From: Smittium culicis
Taxonomy: Eukaryota > Kickxellomycota > Harpellomycetes > Harpellales > Legeriomycetaceae
Length of the DNA stretch: 10,632 nt
NCBI GenBank assembly: GCA_001970855.1
Contig: LSSN01000974.1
Coordinates: 1 to 10,632 of the forward strand
Direction: 5' to 3'
Shown: one piece after another, positions 1 through 8,873 of the stretch
Numbering within the stretch: the stretch's first letter is position 1
Layout of the letters: the number at the start of each line of letters is the position of its first letter
Program-made: the position numbers and the translations under genes
Notes under the pieces: model-generated
What the model was told of the DNA's origin: nothing
What the model saw: only the letters and a program-made list of their open reading frames with translations
Databases searched by the model: none

Positions 1-176
1 GACTATTTTTGATCTACCAAGTATAGCCAATTGTGCTCAATTATAATTCCATAATCCCGAGGCATTACGAATTATTGGCCTGATGAATAATTACAGCAAA
101 TAATAAATTTACTTATAAATCATAAACGAATCATAAATTTAATTTTTTTAAAGAGTGTTGGACGGGAAAGGGTTAA
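1..176. mobile_element. Possible terminal piece of a piggyBac-like DNA transposon (left-hand remnant)
   Basis: Read on the minus strand, positions 176 to 160 are TTAA followed by CCCTTTCCCGTCC. Many piggyBac-like elements have ends that start with CCC next to a TTAA target-site duplication, so the element would lie to the left, with its last base near 172 and the TTAA at 173-176. The first 100 bases are less AT-rich than what follows and hold short open stretches on both strands, but I recognise no transposase motif in them. The partner end lies outside the window, so this is an inference from one short motif. Confidence 0.25.
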
Positions 177-3030
177 GTGTTTTTATTTGTCAAAAATTTA
201 ATGCGAAATTTATATTTTGAAATATAACAGTTAGTTCGAAACAAGTTGATTTTTTGAGATAAAGCCAGCTATTTCAAAATCCATCTGTTATCATTGGTTA
301 CTATAGTTGATTTGAATAAAACGAAGGTATTACTAAATTAATATGTTTTTAAAGTAAAGAACATAGGCTTTAATTAATAAGGTTGAAAAAAATAATCAAG
401 CGACTTATTATCGAAATATGTATGCTATTATAAAATGCCCAATGGGAAAATTTTATATGTTGAGTTATTGCGAAAAAACTGGATTTTGATATTATTTCCT
501 ATTCGTGTATCTTAATATCTTCCTTCATGATATACAAGCTCAATTATATATATTTTACATAATATTAATAATTTGAACATTTTCATTTTGGGAAAAATAA
601 TCCTTATATGTTTGTTAATGTTTTCCAAATAAAACGTTAATTAGAAATTGAATGTATTACATTTAAAAATATAAAGTTTAAAACACTAATACAAAAATTT
701 AAATTTAAAAATAATGCTTAAACCCAAAATAAATATATAGCTTGATTATTGATATTTTAGTCTTAAAGTCCAAAGATTCGATCGCCTAACAAAAATTCTG
801 TGCTGTAAGTCGTTTTTTTCTTGAGATTTTTTTTCAATATATGGTCGATAATTCTGTAATAAGATATTTCAAAACAGATAATACATGAAAAATAAAACGA
901 ATCAATATATTTAATTTTATTTAAAAATTTTTTTTTAGATTAGTGTAAGATTTTTTTTTTTTGATTTTAGTAAAAGATATAAGATTAAAATTCAATTTTT
1001 TTAATTGACCAATTTCCATCAGACATTAAATGGTTTCGTTGATTTATATTTATTATCGATATTTTAATTAATACTATACATCTGTGCTCGGTTTTTATTT
1101 TATATTTAAATGCTCATTAATTTTTTATTAATATAATAAAATTTTTTTATCAAACTAGATTTAACTTTTATCGGTTATTAATTTCAATATTAATCGTAAA
1201 TCCACTCAGTTACTGGCACTTAATTTTCACTAACGAAAAATTTCAATATACACTTTTTTATCAGTTACTCGCTCGAATTAATCTTTAATTATACATTGTT
1301 ATACCATTTCGCTCTCTGAATATAAGCCACTTAGCCGATGATGTTTTTCAAACCCTTATCGTAATTTCGTCAAGCAAAATTTATTTAATTTTTCATCAAC
1401 TAATATAAAAATTTATCTGTATATGATAGAAATGAGTCATTTATTAGGTAGCGCAATATTTTACATTATTAATATGTCATTAATACGACTAGTTTTAGAA
1501 TAAAATTAATTAAATTATATAATTTTAAAAAAATTATACGACGGAAAAAAATTTAACCCAGATAGTCCAATGTATTCGAAACCAGACTTAGTTCCAGTAT
1601 ATTTGTAAGAGAATTCCCTTTTCTCCACCTGGATTTTGTGTATATTATAATTTTTCATAGGGATGTTTCTTTTAGGTCCAATTATTAATAATCAAACTAA
1701 TAATGTTATTATAAGATAACTGAGATGTTTAGTTTTGTTTCTTTTTTTTATATTGGTATAATTCTCCGCTATTTATAGAGGTTTTTTTTTTCCCTTAAAG
1801 TTTATATAAGAATATGAATATAAAGATTTAAAATATAGTTATTAAAATTAATTATAGATTTAAAAATTAATAATATAAAGAAGCACCTTAACATAAAAAA
1901 ATACAAAGAAACTATATCCTTTTTAAAAAAAAACTGCCCAAATGAGTCATCATTTTTTTTTTTTGTATTAAATCTGATTTCAAAGAAATCATATTTACTA
2001 AATAATTTCTTTGTAGTTTCAAGATATACTTATCTTTCTTTGTCGTGATATTTATGTACGACATATTCAGTATATAAATTAATACAGTTAAAAATTTAGT
2101 ATAAAATTTTAATTTGGCATATTAAAATATACCTTTAACCTTGTATTTATTCAACTATTATTAATTTTATTATTTTAAAGTATTATATATAAATGTTTTG
2201 GAATTGGATTTTTTCTAGCTTATACTTCGTAAAAAATCCGACAATAAATCCATTTAACTGTAATTAATCAAATCAATGCTATATATGTGATAGTCTAAGC
2301 CTGCTTATAATATTAGTAAGTGTATAAAGTCTCATTTTATACGTTTATAAAATATGATATACTTCAGTGTAAAGGGGAATTGAATCTATTAACTAAAAAG
2401 TTTTAAATATTATAAACTGAATACAATTAAAATCATAAATGATTTGGTGAAAATTAGCTACAAGTACCAAAAAAAAATTAATAACTTGTAGTAAATTCCT
2501 TAAAGAAAAATAAAATAATGAAAATAAGTAATAGTTTTTGAAAAAATAATTTATATCATCGAAAGAAATGCAACTTGAGAAATAAACTGTGAACAAACTT
2601 GGTTATCTAGTGACATGGATTTTGGGAAATAAATTTTCAATAAATTAATGAAAATGAAACTCACAAATTAAATTAGAATAAAATTCTTACTACTTATTTT
2701 AAATTAAAAATTTCTTAAAATATGAAATTGTTTCATTCAATGCAAATCTAAAAAACATAGGAAAGTAGAGATAGACTAAATTTAAATCACACTTATTTAA
2801 AAATTATTATTTATTCGTTTATTTTTTTTTTTTTGAGGAATAATACACCACTCTAATATTACTATCAAACAAAAAATCCTATATATTTTTCTTTAAAATA
2901 TAGATTAAAATTTGTAATCTTATTATTTGATTTAAAATAAATACAAAATATTCAATAAATAATAATATATATAGATATATTGTTATAAGAATAATACTAA
3001 TATAAATTAAATCAGTAAATAAAACAATTT
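177..3030. other. Long AT-rich stretch with no supportable gene
   Basis: Almost entirely A/T with many homopolymers, for example a run of twelve T at about 951-962 and another long T run near 1952-1965. Every frame on both strands is closed at short intervals. The longest open stretch, minus strand 2393-2596, translates to a Phe/Tyr/Asn/Ile-dominated string with no motif, as expected by chance at this composition. Slightly more mixed patches at about 1200-1400 and 1553-1680 may be remains of old repeats. I see no tRNA, rRNA or recognisable protein remnant. Confidence 0.6.
2458..2491. repeat. Short perfect inverted repeat (8-bp arms)
   Basis: CTACAAGT at 2458-2465 is the exact reverse complement of ACTTGTAG at 2484-2491, separated by 18 A/T-rich bases. 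It could fold as a hairpin. It lies in non-coding sequence with no adjacent gene, so it may be chance or a relic of a small inverted-repeat element. Confidence 0.35.
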
Positions 3031-3034
3031 AGAC

Positions 3035-3394
3035 TCATAATAAATCATCTGAATCCCGAAATACCATATTAAAATATAGTACAGAAATAATCATTATAAT
3101 TATAGCAACATAAATTATTATAATAAGCTCCATTGAGATAGGTGAAATTAACTGAGTTTTTAGAATACTTGATTGCTCTAAAATGGGTTTATTATTAATT
3201 TTGTTATGTGTAAAAATATAGATCGGATATGCAAAGATAACAAGTATTATTAAGCGTGAATTATAGTCTTAAATGAAAAAAATTTTATTAATAGAACTTA
3301 AAACTATTAAAATTTTAGGGATTAATGCATCTTTTATAATGAAACGTCTTTGGGGTTTAGGATTCAGATATATTTTATTAATTATAATTAAAAA
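3035..3394 (-). pseudogene. Possible decayed membrane-protein fragment, unrecognised
   Basis: On the minus strand one frame runs from 3394 down to a TGA at 3035-3037, interrupted by a single TAA at 3269-3271: 41 codons before the stop and 77 after. The second part encodes two hydrophobic stretches (around IILVIFAYPIYIF and MELIIIIYVAIIIMIISVLY) separated by about 28 polar residues, then a short tail ending DSDDLL, which fits an acidic dileucine sorting pattern. That would suit the C-terminal end of a multi-pass membrane protein. No family is recognised. At this A+T content, open stretches of 70-80 codons rich in Ile, Phe and Lys also arise by chance, so the call rests only on the layout of helices and polar tail. 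Confidence 0.2.
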
Positions 3395-3591
3395 TTATTA
3401 AAAAAAGCAAAAGCAAAAAAATTTTTAGATTTAAAATTAATTCATTTAGATGCCCAGAATTAAGTCAAATACTTTATAGACCATAGATGCATTTTATCTT
3501 TTTATTTATAATTTATTTTTCAATGTTTCTTAATTATCATTTATATGGTATGTGTTATTATTATACGTATTATATATTCGAAAAACTGAAT

Positions 3592-3810
3592 TCAACTGGA
3601 TAAAATAATCTTAATACTATATAATAAATATTTGCATATGGAAGAAAATATTAAAAATTTTAAATATTCCCATAAGCTTTTTAATTCTTCATGCATGTTA
3701 ATGCTAGGCTTTAAGATCTCAACGAAAAATCGAACAGATTTGGAAATTTTTATTTTATGTACAAATTGTATCGAACTAGCCAAAGATTTATCCCAAATTT
3801 ATTTTTTCTC
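3592..3810 (-). other. Coding-like minus-strand stretch, unrecognised
   Basis: About 70 codons stay open on the minus strand just upstream, in transcription sense, of the 3035-3394 fragment. The product would have an amphipathic Lys-rich first part (VHKIKISKSVRFF) and a hydrophobic end (YLKFLIFSSICKYLL). The complementary strand is also open at 3638-3817 (59 codons from an ATG), and neither product has a motif I know. The stretch is less AT-rich than its surroundings. It may be an earlier exon or broken part of the same decayed gene as 3035-3394, a small gene on either strand, or chance. Confidence 0.15.
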
Positions 3811-3817
3811 GCTGTAA

Positions 3818-4227
3818 AATTAATAAGTAATTGTTTTTATTCTTAAGAAAGTATATGAAAATTAATTATAATTGAATTTAATTTCAACTTTATTTACTAC
3901 AACCAATTTTTATTTCGATATTTGCTTTATTAATCTTGAAAATAAATATGAATAAAAAATCTAAAAAAAAAAAAACTGAGGTTTATATTTTATAATCTGA
4001 AATAATTTAACTTTATATACAATTCTTATTTCGAAAATTTATATAAATACTAAAGATACTATGAAATTTTAAAACAATATTAATAAAAAAAATTGTCCAA
4101 GCATAATCCGAATAATTTGTTATTTCTAAATTTTTAAAAGATATAAAATTTTTTTATAAATTAAATAAAATCTAAAAAGTATCAATAATTAGCTATTTCC
4201 TTTTATCAACGTGCAAGTCTATTGAGT
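3818..4227. other. AT-rich upstream region of the esterase gene
   Basis: Non-coding in all frames and nearly all A/T, including a run of twelve A at about 3964-3975. No defined promoter element can be singled out, because TATA-like strings occur throughout. The esterase frame stays open back to a TAA at 4186-4188, but the first ATG in it is at 4228. Confidence 0.4.
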
Positions 4228-5320
4228 ATGATTTTAATAGCTTATAATATCATAATTTTATTATTTGCCTCAAAAATATACTCAGGTAAACAGAGTTTCA
4301 TAATTTTTGGAGATAGCTTATCAAGTAGCAGGAACAACGTAGGCTCATCAGATTATCCGTATTATGGAATGAGAGCGACAAATGGACCTGTATGGAACGA
4401 GTACGCAGCATATTTTTTAAATTACAATGTAATGAATTATGCATATATAGGTGCATCGACAGACAATGACAGGATATTTAGGCTTAATAAAGAAAAAATT
4501 GACTCGATGGATTTCAAGACACAAATTGATTCATACTATATTGAATTTAATGGGAGGTATTCACCCGATGATATAAAGGATGATATTGTAGGGATCTCAA
4601 TAGGTCCAAATAATTTTTTACTATTTGACAAAGTACATGGAAGAAAATTATTCAAGAATTTTCAAAGAGCCTGAAGAGATTTTAAATACTATTAATGGTG
4701 GTATAGAAAAGCTTAAAAAATTAGGTTATAAAAAATTTGTCGTTTTTGGTTTTCCAAATTTAACCGAAGTTCCTATGATTAAAGAGCTTAGTGGATCATC
4801 AAAATTCGCTTTAAATATCCTTTCAACATATATAAATAACCTCTTGGAAAATAGATTAAAAGAGCTCCAAAAAAATTCCGAGTTTATTATAAAGGTGATA
4901 AATAACAAATCTGTACAAAAAATTTTTTCTAGAAAAAATATGAAATTTCTTAAAGCTCTCGGTATCGATAGTATGGACTCGGCTTGCTATGATGATAAAA
5001 ACAAGTCTATTATTAGTCCTAATTGTAAAGATCCTCGCAGTTATTTCTATTATGACCGCGTTCACCCAACATCATTAGTCCATGCTATTGAGGGCGCTAT
5101 TATTGCAGAATACATATAAACTTCCAATTTCGAATATACCGAAGAGTTCTTTTTAAAAGTGGTTAAAAAATATAAAATAGAAAAAATTTACACTAATTAT
5201 AAAGAAAATATGTTCATCAACAAAAATATAACGGATTATTTAGGAAATAATAGTCATGGTATCGAATATATAAAAAAAAATATCGATAAGATTGTTCAAG
5301 AGAAAAAATCTAAATTCTAA
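4228..5320 (+). pseudogene. Secreted GDSL/SGNH-family esterase or lipase, broken by a frameshift and an in-frame stop
   Basis: An SGNH (GDSL) hydrolase, expected to cleave ester bonds of lipids or acetylated sugars outside the cell; the substrate cannot be told. ATG 4228 is chosen because a hydrophobic signal peptide follows (residues 2-14, likely cut near SKIYSG at about residue 20) and an A lies at -3. Block I is FGDSLS with the nucleophile Ser30 (4315-4317); block II is around NGPVWNEYAAYF and YIGAST; block III is GPNN (4603-4614), keeping the oxyanion Asn but with Asn for the usual Asp; block V is YYDRVHP with Asp 5054-5056 and His 5063-5065. So the catalytic residues survive. The frame changes between 4604 and 4671, most simply by one extra base in the six-T run 4614-4619, since the downstream frame continues the family pattern. 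A TAA at 5117-5119 is followed in frame by 67 more open, Lys-rich codons to TAA 5318. Total about 363 codons, within the usual range for fungal GDSL proteins. Either a young pseudogene or a gene with sequence errors. The family call is firm; activity is not. Confidence 0.85.
5120..5320 (+). other. Open in-frame C-terminal extension beyond the esterase stop
   Basis: Directly after the TAA at 5117-5119 the same frame stays open until TAA 5318-5320. The encoded tail has balanced charged and aromatic residues (for example TEEFFLKVVKKYKIEKIY), unlike the Ile/Phe/Asn strings of the surrounding non-coding DNA. If real it belongs to the esterase as a C-terminal extension; the stop would then be a nonsense mutation, a sequencing error or, less likely, a readthrough site. 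Confidence 0.6.
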
Positions 5321-5333
5321 CATTGAAAATCTA

Positions 5334-5339
5334 AATAAA
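5334..5339 (+). terminator. Candidate poly(A) signal after the esterase gene
   Basis: AATAAA lies 13 bases after the distal stop codon (5318-5320). The hexamer is common by chance in DNA this AT-rich, and several more follow, so position is the only support. Confidence 0.2.
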
Positions 5340-5767
5340 AGTCAAATTATTATTCAAAATAAAATTATAAACTATTTTAATTATAAAAATAAATAAAAAT
5401 TATAATGATTATTTAATGCACGCACAGGCTATTAATAACTAAAATTATACTAGAAATTTTGATTTATTTACATTTTTCAGTTATAATTATCCTATAATTC
5501 GTTTAAAATATCTAAAAATATTCTTATATTGAAGATTAATAGAGAAATATTAAAATTCAATACACAAATGACTTTAAATTTAACTTATTATCCATCTCTA
5601 CTATATTTTAAAATGTTTTTATTAAACAAATATAGACTTTCCAAAGGTCGATTGAATTATTTGTAACTATTAAGATGATTTTCTTACCTGAAGTTGAAAA
5701 AATTATATTTTATATTTTATATCAAAACATATCATATTTTGGATATGGATATAAATAAATGCCGAAA

Positions 5768-5791
5768 CTTTTTTAATTAAAAATTAAAAAG
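5768..5791. repeat. AT-rich inverted repeat
   Basis: CTTTTTTAATT is followed by AATTAAAAAG after three A, giving arms of about 10 bases with a one-base bulge. It could form a hairpin. It lies between genes and has no assigned role; low sequence complexity makes chance likely. Confidence 0.25.
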
Positions 5792-5903
5792 ATTGATTAA
5801 ACTTACTCTGTCATTACAAAAAAATTTTCTTGTGCGAGTCACTAGGATTAGAATATCTATAAATAATTTTATCTACTATTCGCTTTTTTTACTACTTTAT
5901 AAA

Positions 5904-6128
5904 TTAAAATTGACTATAACCATAGATTGAGTAGTCTTTCGAGTTAAATATTTTAAAAAAAATTCTTTTGAGCTTGTCAAGAGCTATATTTATGTATAGG
6001 CTTGGTCTCTGTAAATAAAGTTTAACTATTGCAATTAAAATATAAGTTCCCAAGTTTGGAGCACGATTTTAATTTACAAAATCGATAATAATATGTGCGC
6101 TCATCTTCGAACACGATTTATTTGACAT
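5904..6128 (-). pseudogene. Coding-like minus-strand fragment, unrecognised
   Basis: From an ATG at 6126-6128 the minus strand reads 19 codons, a TAA at 6069-6071, then 54 more open codons to TAA 5904-5906. The second part has a mixed, protein-like composition (NRAPNLGTYILIAIVKLYLQ then NIALDKLKRIFFKIF), less AT-biased than the flanks. No motif or family is recognised. It may be a small decayed gene or transposon relic, or a chance open stretch. Confidence 0.18.
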
Positions 6129-6480
6129 TTTCGATTTTTATATTTCATAGGAGCTGACATTTTGTATTTAACTTTTTAGATTTGATAATATTTATAATTT
6201 ATATTAATGAATATTTTTCTAAAAATTTGTATATTATTATTTATAAATTTTTAATTTTTAATAACGAATATTATTTTAGATATCATCATCTTTTTTTTTT
6301 GCACAGCTTCTTTTTCAGCTATATTTATATTCAATTTTGTAGATTTTAAAACTTTTATATCAAAATTATAAATTATGATAGATCACAATGATATTTTAAT
6401 GGTAACTATTAATCAATATGTCTCAATGTATTGACTAAATTTTTTATAGCCTCCTCAACATAAAGGATCTGATCAAATAA
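6129..6480. other. AT-rich spacer before the retroelement
   Basis: Stops in every frame at short spacing and long A/T runs, including ten or more T at about 6291-6300. Base composition shifts towards more G+C from about 6460, where the retroelement relic is taken to begin. Nothing else is seen here. Confidence 0.45.
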
Positions 6481-6502
6481 CTAAAAGGTCCATATATCAC
6501 TA

Positions 6503-6522
6503 ATAGGATACTGTTGAACGAC
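6503..6522 (+). repeat. Candidate left terminal inverted repeat of the DIRS relic
   Basis: ATAGGATACTGTTGAACGAC here matches the reverse complement of 10283-10304 in 16 of 22 aligned columns, with two one-base gaps. Inverted terminal repeats are typical of DIRS1-like elements, and the pair brackets the coding remnants, but the match is short. Confidence 0.25.
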
Positions 6523-6589
6523 TTTGCAATAATATCAACTATTTATCGAAACTCTACCTTCTATTATTGATGACTTCATCTGAAAAACG

Positions 6590-7219
6590 TTAACCAATTA
6601 AGTATAGAATGATTCCATTCACACTTGCCCTAGATGTTGTTTAATTATCTTCCAACCTGATTATGCGAACGATTATGCTTCATCTGAGGTATAGAAAGAA
6701 TACGTTTAACCTCAGTCAATTAAAATAGCACTTGAGTGAGCTAACAGACCTATTGATTATTACGCCTACAAAATAATCCATGATTACCCGCATGTTAATT
6801 ATAAGGATCTGCACAATCTTTTTTTCAACACTATGAGAGTCCTTAAGGTCGATGTTGCTGCAACAGTCACACATATTTGATTAAACAGCCTACAAAAGTA
6901 ATGAAGCTACCGAACAAACCATAGCAACAAATTTTTCCGGAGACAAAGCCTCCCATGAACCAGCAGAAATATGACTCGATTATAAAAAGCAAAAAGCCCT
7001 AAAAGTGGCGCAGTGATCGTAAGTCCTATCGTACGAGCCTCCAGTACATCAAAGATAACAGTAACTGCAGAAAAATTTCTCAGGCGCACATCTCGTGAGC
7101 TGAAAATACGCCCTCATCAGTCAATTTATCATCAAAGCAGCCAAATTTTCACTGGAGAAGAGGATAATAGTAAGAAGATCCTAATTAATCTTACTATAGG
7201 CCCCCCGATTTGGGGCTGA
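6590..7219 (+). pseudogene. DIRS ORF1 (Gag-like) remnant
   Basis: The structural protein that would coat element RNA. The best stretch is in the frame from 6659 to the TAA at 6899-6901: pieces such as DYASSEV, NRPIDYYAYKIIHDYPHV and NLFFNTMRVLKVDVAATVT recall the conserved middle of ORF1 proteins of fungal DIRS elements, with interrupting stops. Upstream, 6622-6660 in another frame (MLFNYLPT) fits the region just before it. From 6901 the match passes to a third frame (MKLPNKP, MNQQKYDSIIKSKKP), then to a basic Gln/Arg tail (SSKQPNFHWRRG, ending near 7170), as expected at a Gag C-terminus. At least two frameshifts and more than six stops show it is dead. The assignment rests on remembered family patterns and on its place before the RT, so it is less certain than the RT. 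The open frame 7013-7219 lies inside this region and is not a separate gene. Confidence 0.6.
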
Positions 7220-8350
7220 CTATCATTTATCAGTTGAAATAGAAATAAATTACTTTCAGAAAGTAGGTCTGCAAAATTGTCGAGTAATCTTCCAAATCCC
7301 CTTAGAAAATTTGAACAACAATGAAAGGATTCATTATCGAACTTTATATATCTTATTTTTGATCAGGACCGCTTATATTAATGAATTTCATTCATGCTAG
7401 ATTCTCATTTAAAAATAGTAATGAATGGTTTGAAGAGGATTTTTCAGCGGCCGAAAAAAAATTTTTTTTTAACTGTATCACCACCACTGAACTCCATCCA
7501 AGATAAGGAAAGAGGAAAATTGATACTGCCACTATATATTACTGACAGAAGATTTTGAGTCATTATTATCAATGACAGCGATCAAGGAAGTCAAGTCACT
7601 GGATCCTAGATTCTTATGCAACCTGATCATTATCCCAAGGAAGATAAAAGAATTCGGATCATTCCTAGACCTGAGGAAACTGAACCTCCTTGTACATTTG
7701 TGGAACGTATATATTAAATCTGCCTATCAATTATCCAATTAATCCTAATGAAATATAAATTAATTCACCAGAATTTGAAGATGCATTTATTCTATTCTGA
7801 CTTATGGATCCAGAAAAAAGTATTCCCGCTTCTACTGGAATGGGTAAGTATAACATTTGAGAGTGTTTCTGTTCGGACTATTATTTAGTCCGCTCACATT
7901 TACAAAGATTCTACGCCCTTTAGGAACATTGGGGATAATACGATGGATCAGAGTTTTATATTATTATTTAGATCTATTGACCCTTGGAGAATCGAAAATG
8001 AAGTGCGAATTTGATACAGAAAAGATTCACACTAAGCTATTGTTAATGGGCTACAAAATAAATATGGAAAAATCGAAAAAATTTCGTTTCAATCGTTAAA
8101 TCACCTTGTAATGGTAATAAACTCTCGCAAATAGTGACTAAGTGCACCATCTTCTAAAATATGGAGCCTCAGAATGAAAATTTAGAAATTGCTCAAAATT
8201 ACGAAAACGACTCTGAAGAGCCTAGCGATTATTATAGGTAACAAGCAAACAATGTTAATTGAATTACTTTCTGAACGATTCAAGCTACACCTACTCTTGA
8301 AACTAAAGAACATAAGTCTGTCGAAGAAGAAAGCATTACGTCGAAGGTGA
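7220..8350 (+). pseudogene. DIRS reverse transcriptase remnant
   Basis: RNA-directed DNA polymerase domain of the element. Pieces in order: a Pro-rich lead-in at 7469-7523 (TVSPPLNSIQDKERGKL); fingers at 7524-7742 (LLSMTAIKEVKSLDPRF, NLIIIPRK, SFLDLRKLN); palm motif A remnant EDAFILF at about 7777-7797, where family members have LKDAYFHI; KKYSRFYWNG at 7815-7844; RVFLFGLLFSPLTFTKILRP then YYLDLLTLGESK in an open frame 7857-8099; GYKINMEKSK just after; and a long thumb/connection stretch at 8102-8350 (PSSKIWSLRMK, TTLKSLAIIIGNKQTM, LKLKNISLSKKK). The catalytic YLDD box reads YLDL (7965-7976), so one catalytic Asp is lost. Frameshifts lie near 7524, 7742, about 7812 and 8100, with several in-frame stops. 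7220-7468 is poorly preserved and is included by position only. Confidence 0.88.
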
Positions 8351-8385
8351 TATTGACAGAGCAGGAAATTCAGAATATACGATTT

Positions 8386-8873
8386 TGGATCACTCAACTG
8401 ATATATTGTCTTGGCCTGTAATTCCTCCAAGAAACTATGGATCTCGAGACAATTACAGATTCGAGTAACTCGAAATGGGAGACAGATGTGATTCCACATA
8501 GTATTCGTGGTCTTGGAGTCTTTCAGAAGTATTGATTCACATCAATGCCACATAGCTACTCGTAAAATATCATACTCTTCAATGCACTAGTACGATAGAC
8601 CGATATGAATTAGCCATTACGAAAATGTTATTAATTTTTCAAACGTCAGAATATTTAGTGGATCAACTTCAAATCAGCTGTTGGAAATACCTGAAAGGAT
8701 TTGGGATTACTTTTTGATACGATTTTTCACATAAAAATCAGACGTATACGGCCGCTGATGAATCCGATAATTCCCAGAGTCGATTAACAGCACAGAACAA
8801 ATGGATATTATCGAAGTTAGAATTTACAGAAATACCTAAACCGTATGGATACGATTTTGTGAGCCTTTTTTGA
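8386..8873 (+). pseudogene. DIRS RNase H domain remnant
   Basis: Would degrade the RNA strand of the RNA/DNA hybrid. The frame from 8386 gives WITQLIYCLGL, then LETITDSSNSKWETDV, the first strand of RNase H with the catalytic Asp of TDSS at 8458-8460. After a frameshift, HINAT-stop-LL (8538-8561) matches the family pattern HINALELL, with a TAG at 8553-8555 where the catalytic Glu is expected. The part from about 8570 to 8740 is too decayed to align. The frame 8742-8873 carries AADESDNSQSR, the usual closing motif with the last catalytic Asp, then NKWILSKLEFTEI and PYGYDFVSLF. The domain directly follows the RT without an intervening gene, as in other DIRS elements. Inactive. Confidence 0.72.

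Noticed and set aside
774..788. AGATTCGATCGCC, resembling a tRNA B box
   Set aside because: No matching A box, acceptor stem or anticodon arm could be found at the right spacing upstream.
2393..2596. Minus-strand open frame of 67 codons
   Set aside because: Phe/Tyr/Ile/Asn-rich string with no motif; open runs of this length are expected by chance in such AT-rich DNA.
4604..4674. A spliceosomal intron explaining the frame change in the esterase gene
   Set aside because: The two frames overlap and the protein pattern is continuous across them, so there is no room for an intron.
4726..5065. Minus-strand open frames inside the esterase gene
   Set aside because: Antisense shadows of the GDSL coding sequence.
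5117..5119. Reassigned genetic code (TAA read as an amino acid)
   Set aside because: The gene's distal stop is also TAA, and the retroelement is interrupted by TAA, TAG and TGA as well as frameshifts, which is decay and not a consistent reassignment.
8182..8499. Open frame of 105 codons on the minus strand
   Set aside because: It lies antisense to the RT thumb and RNase H remnants, which are read clearly on the plus strand, and its translation has no motif.
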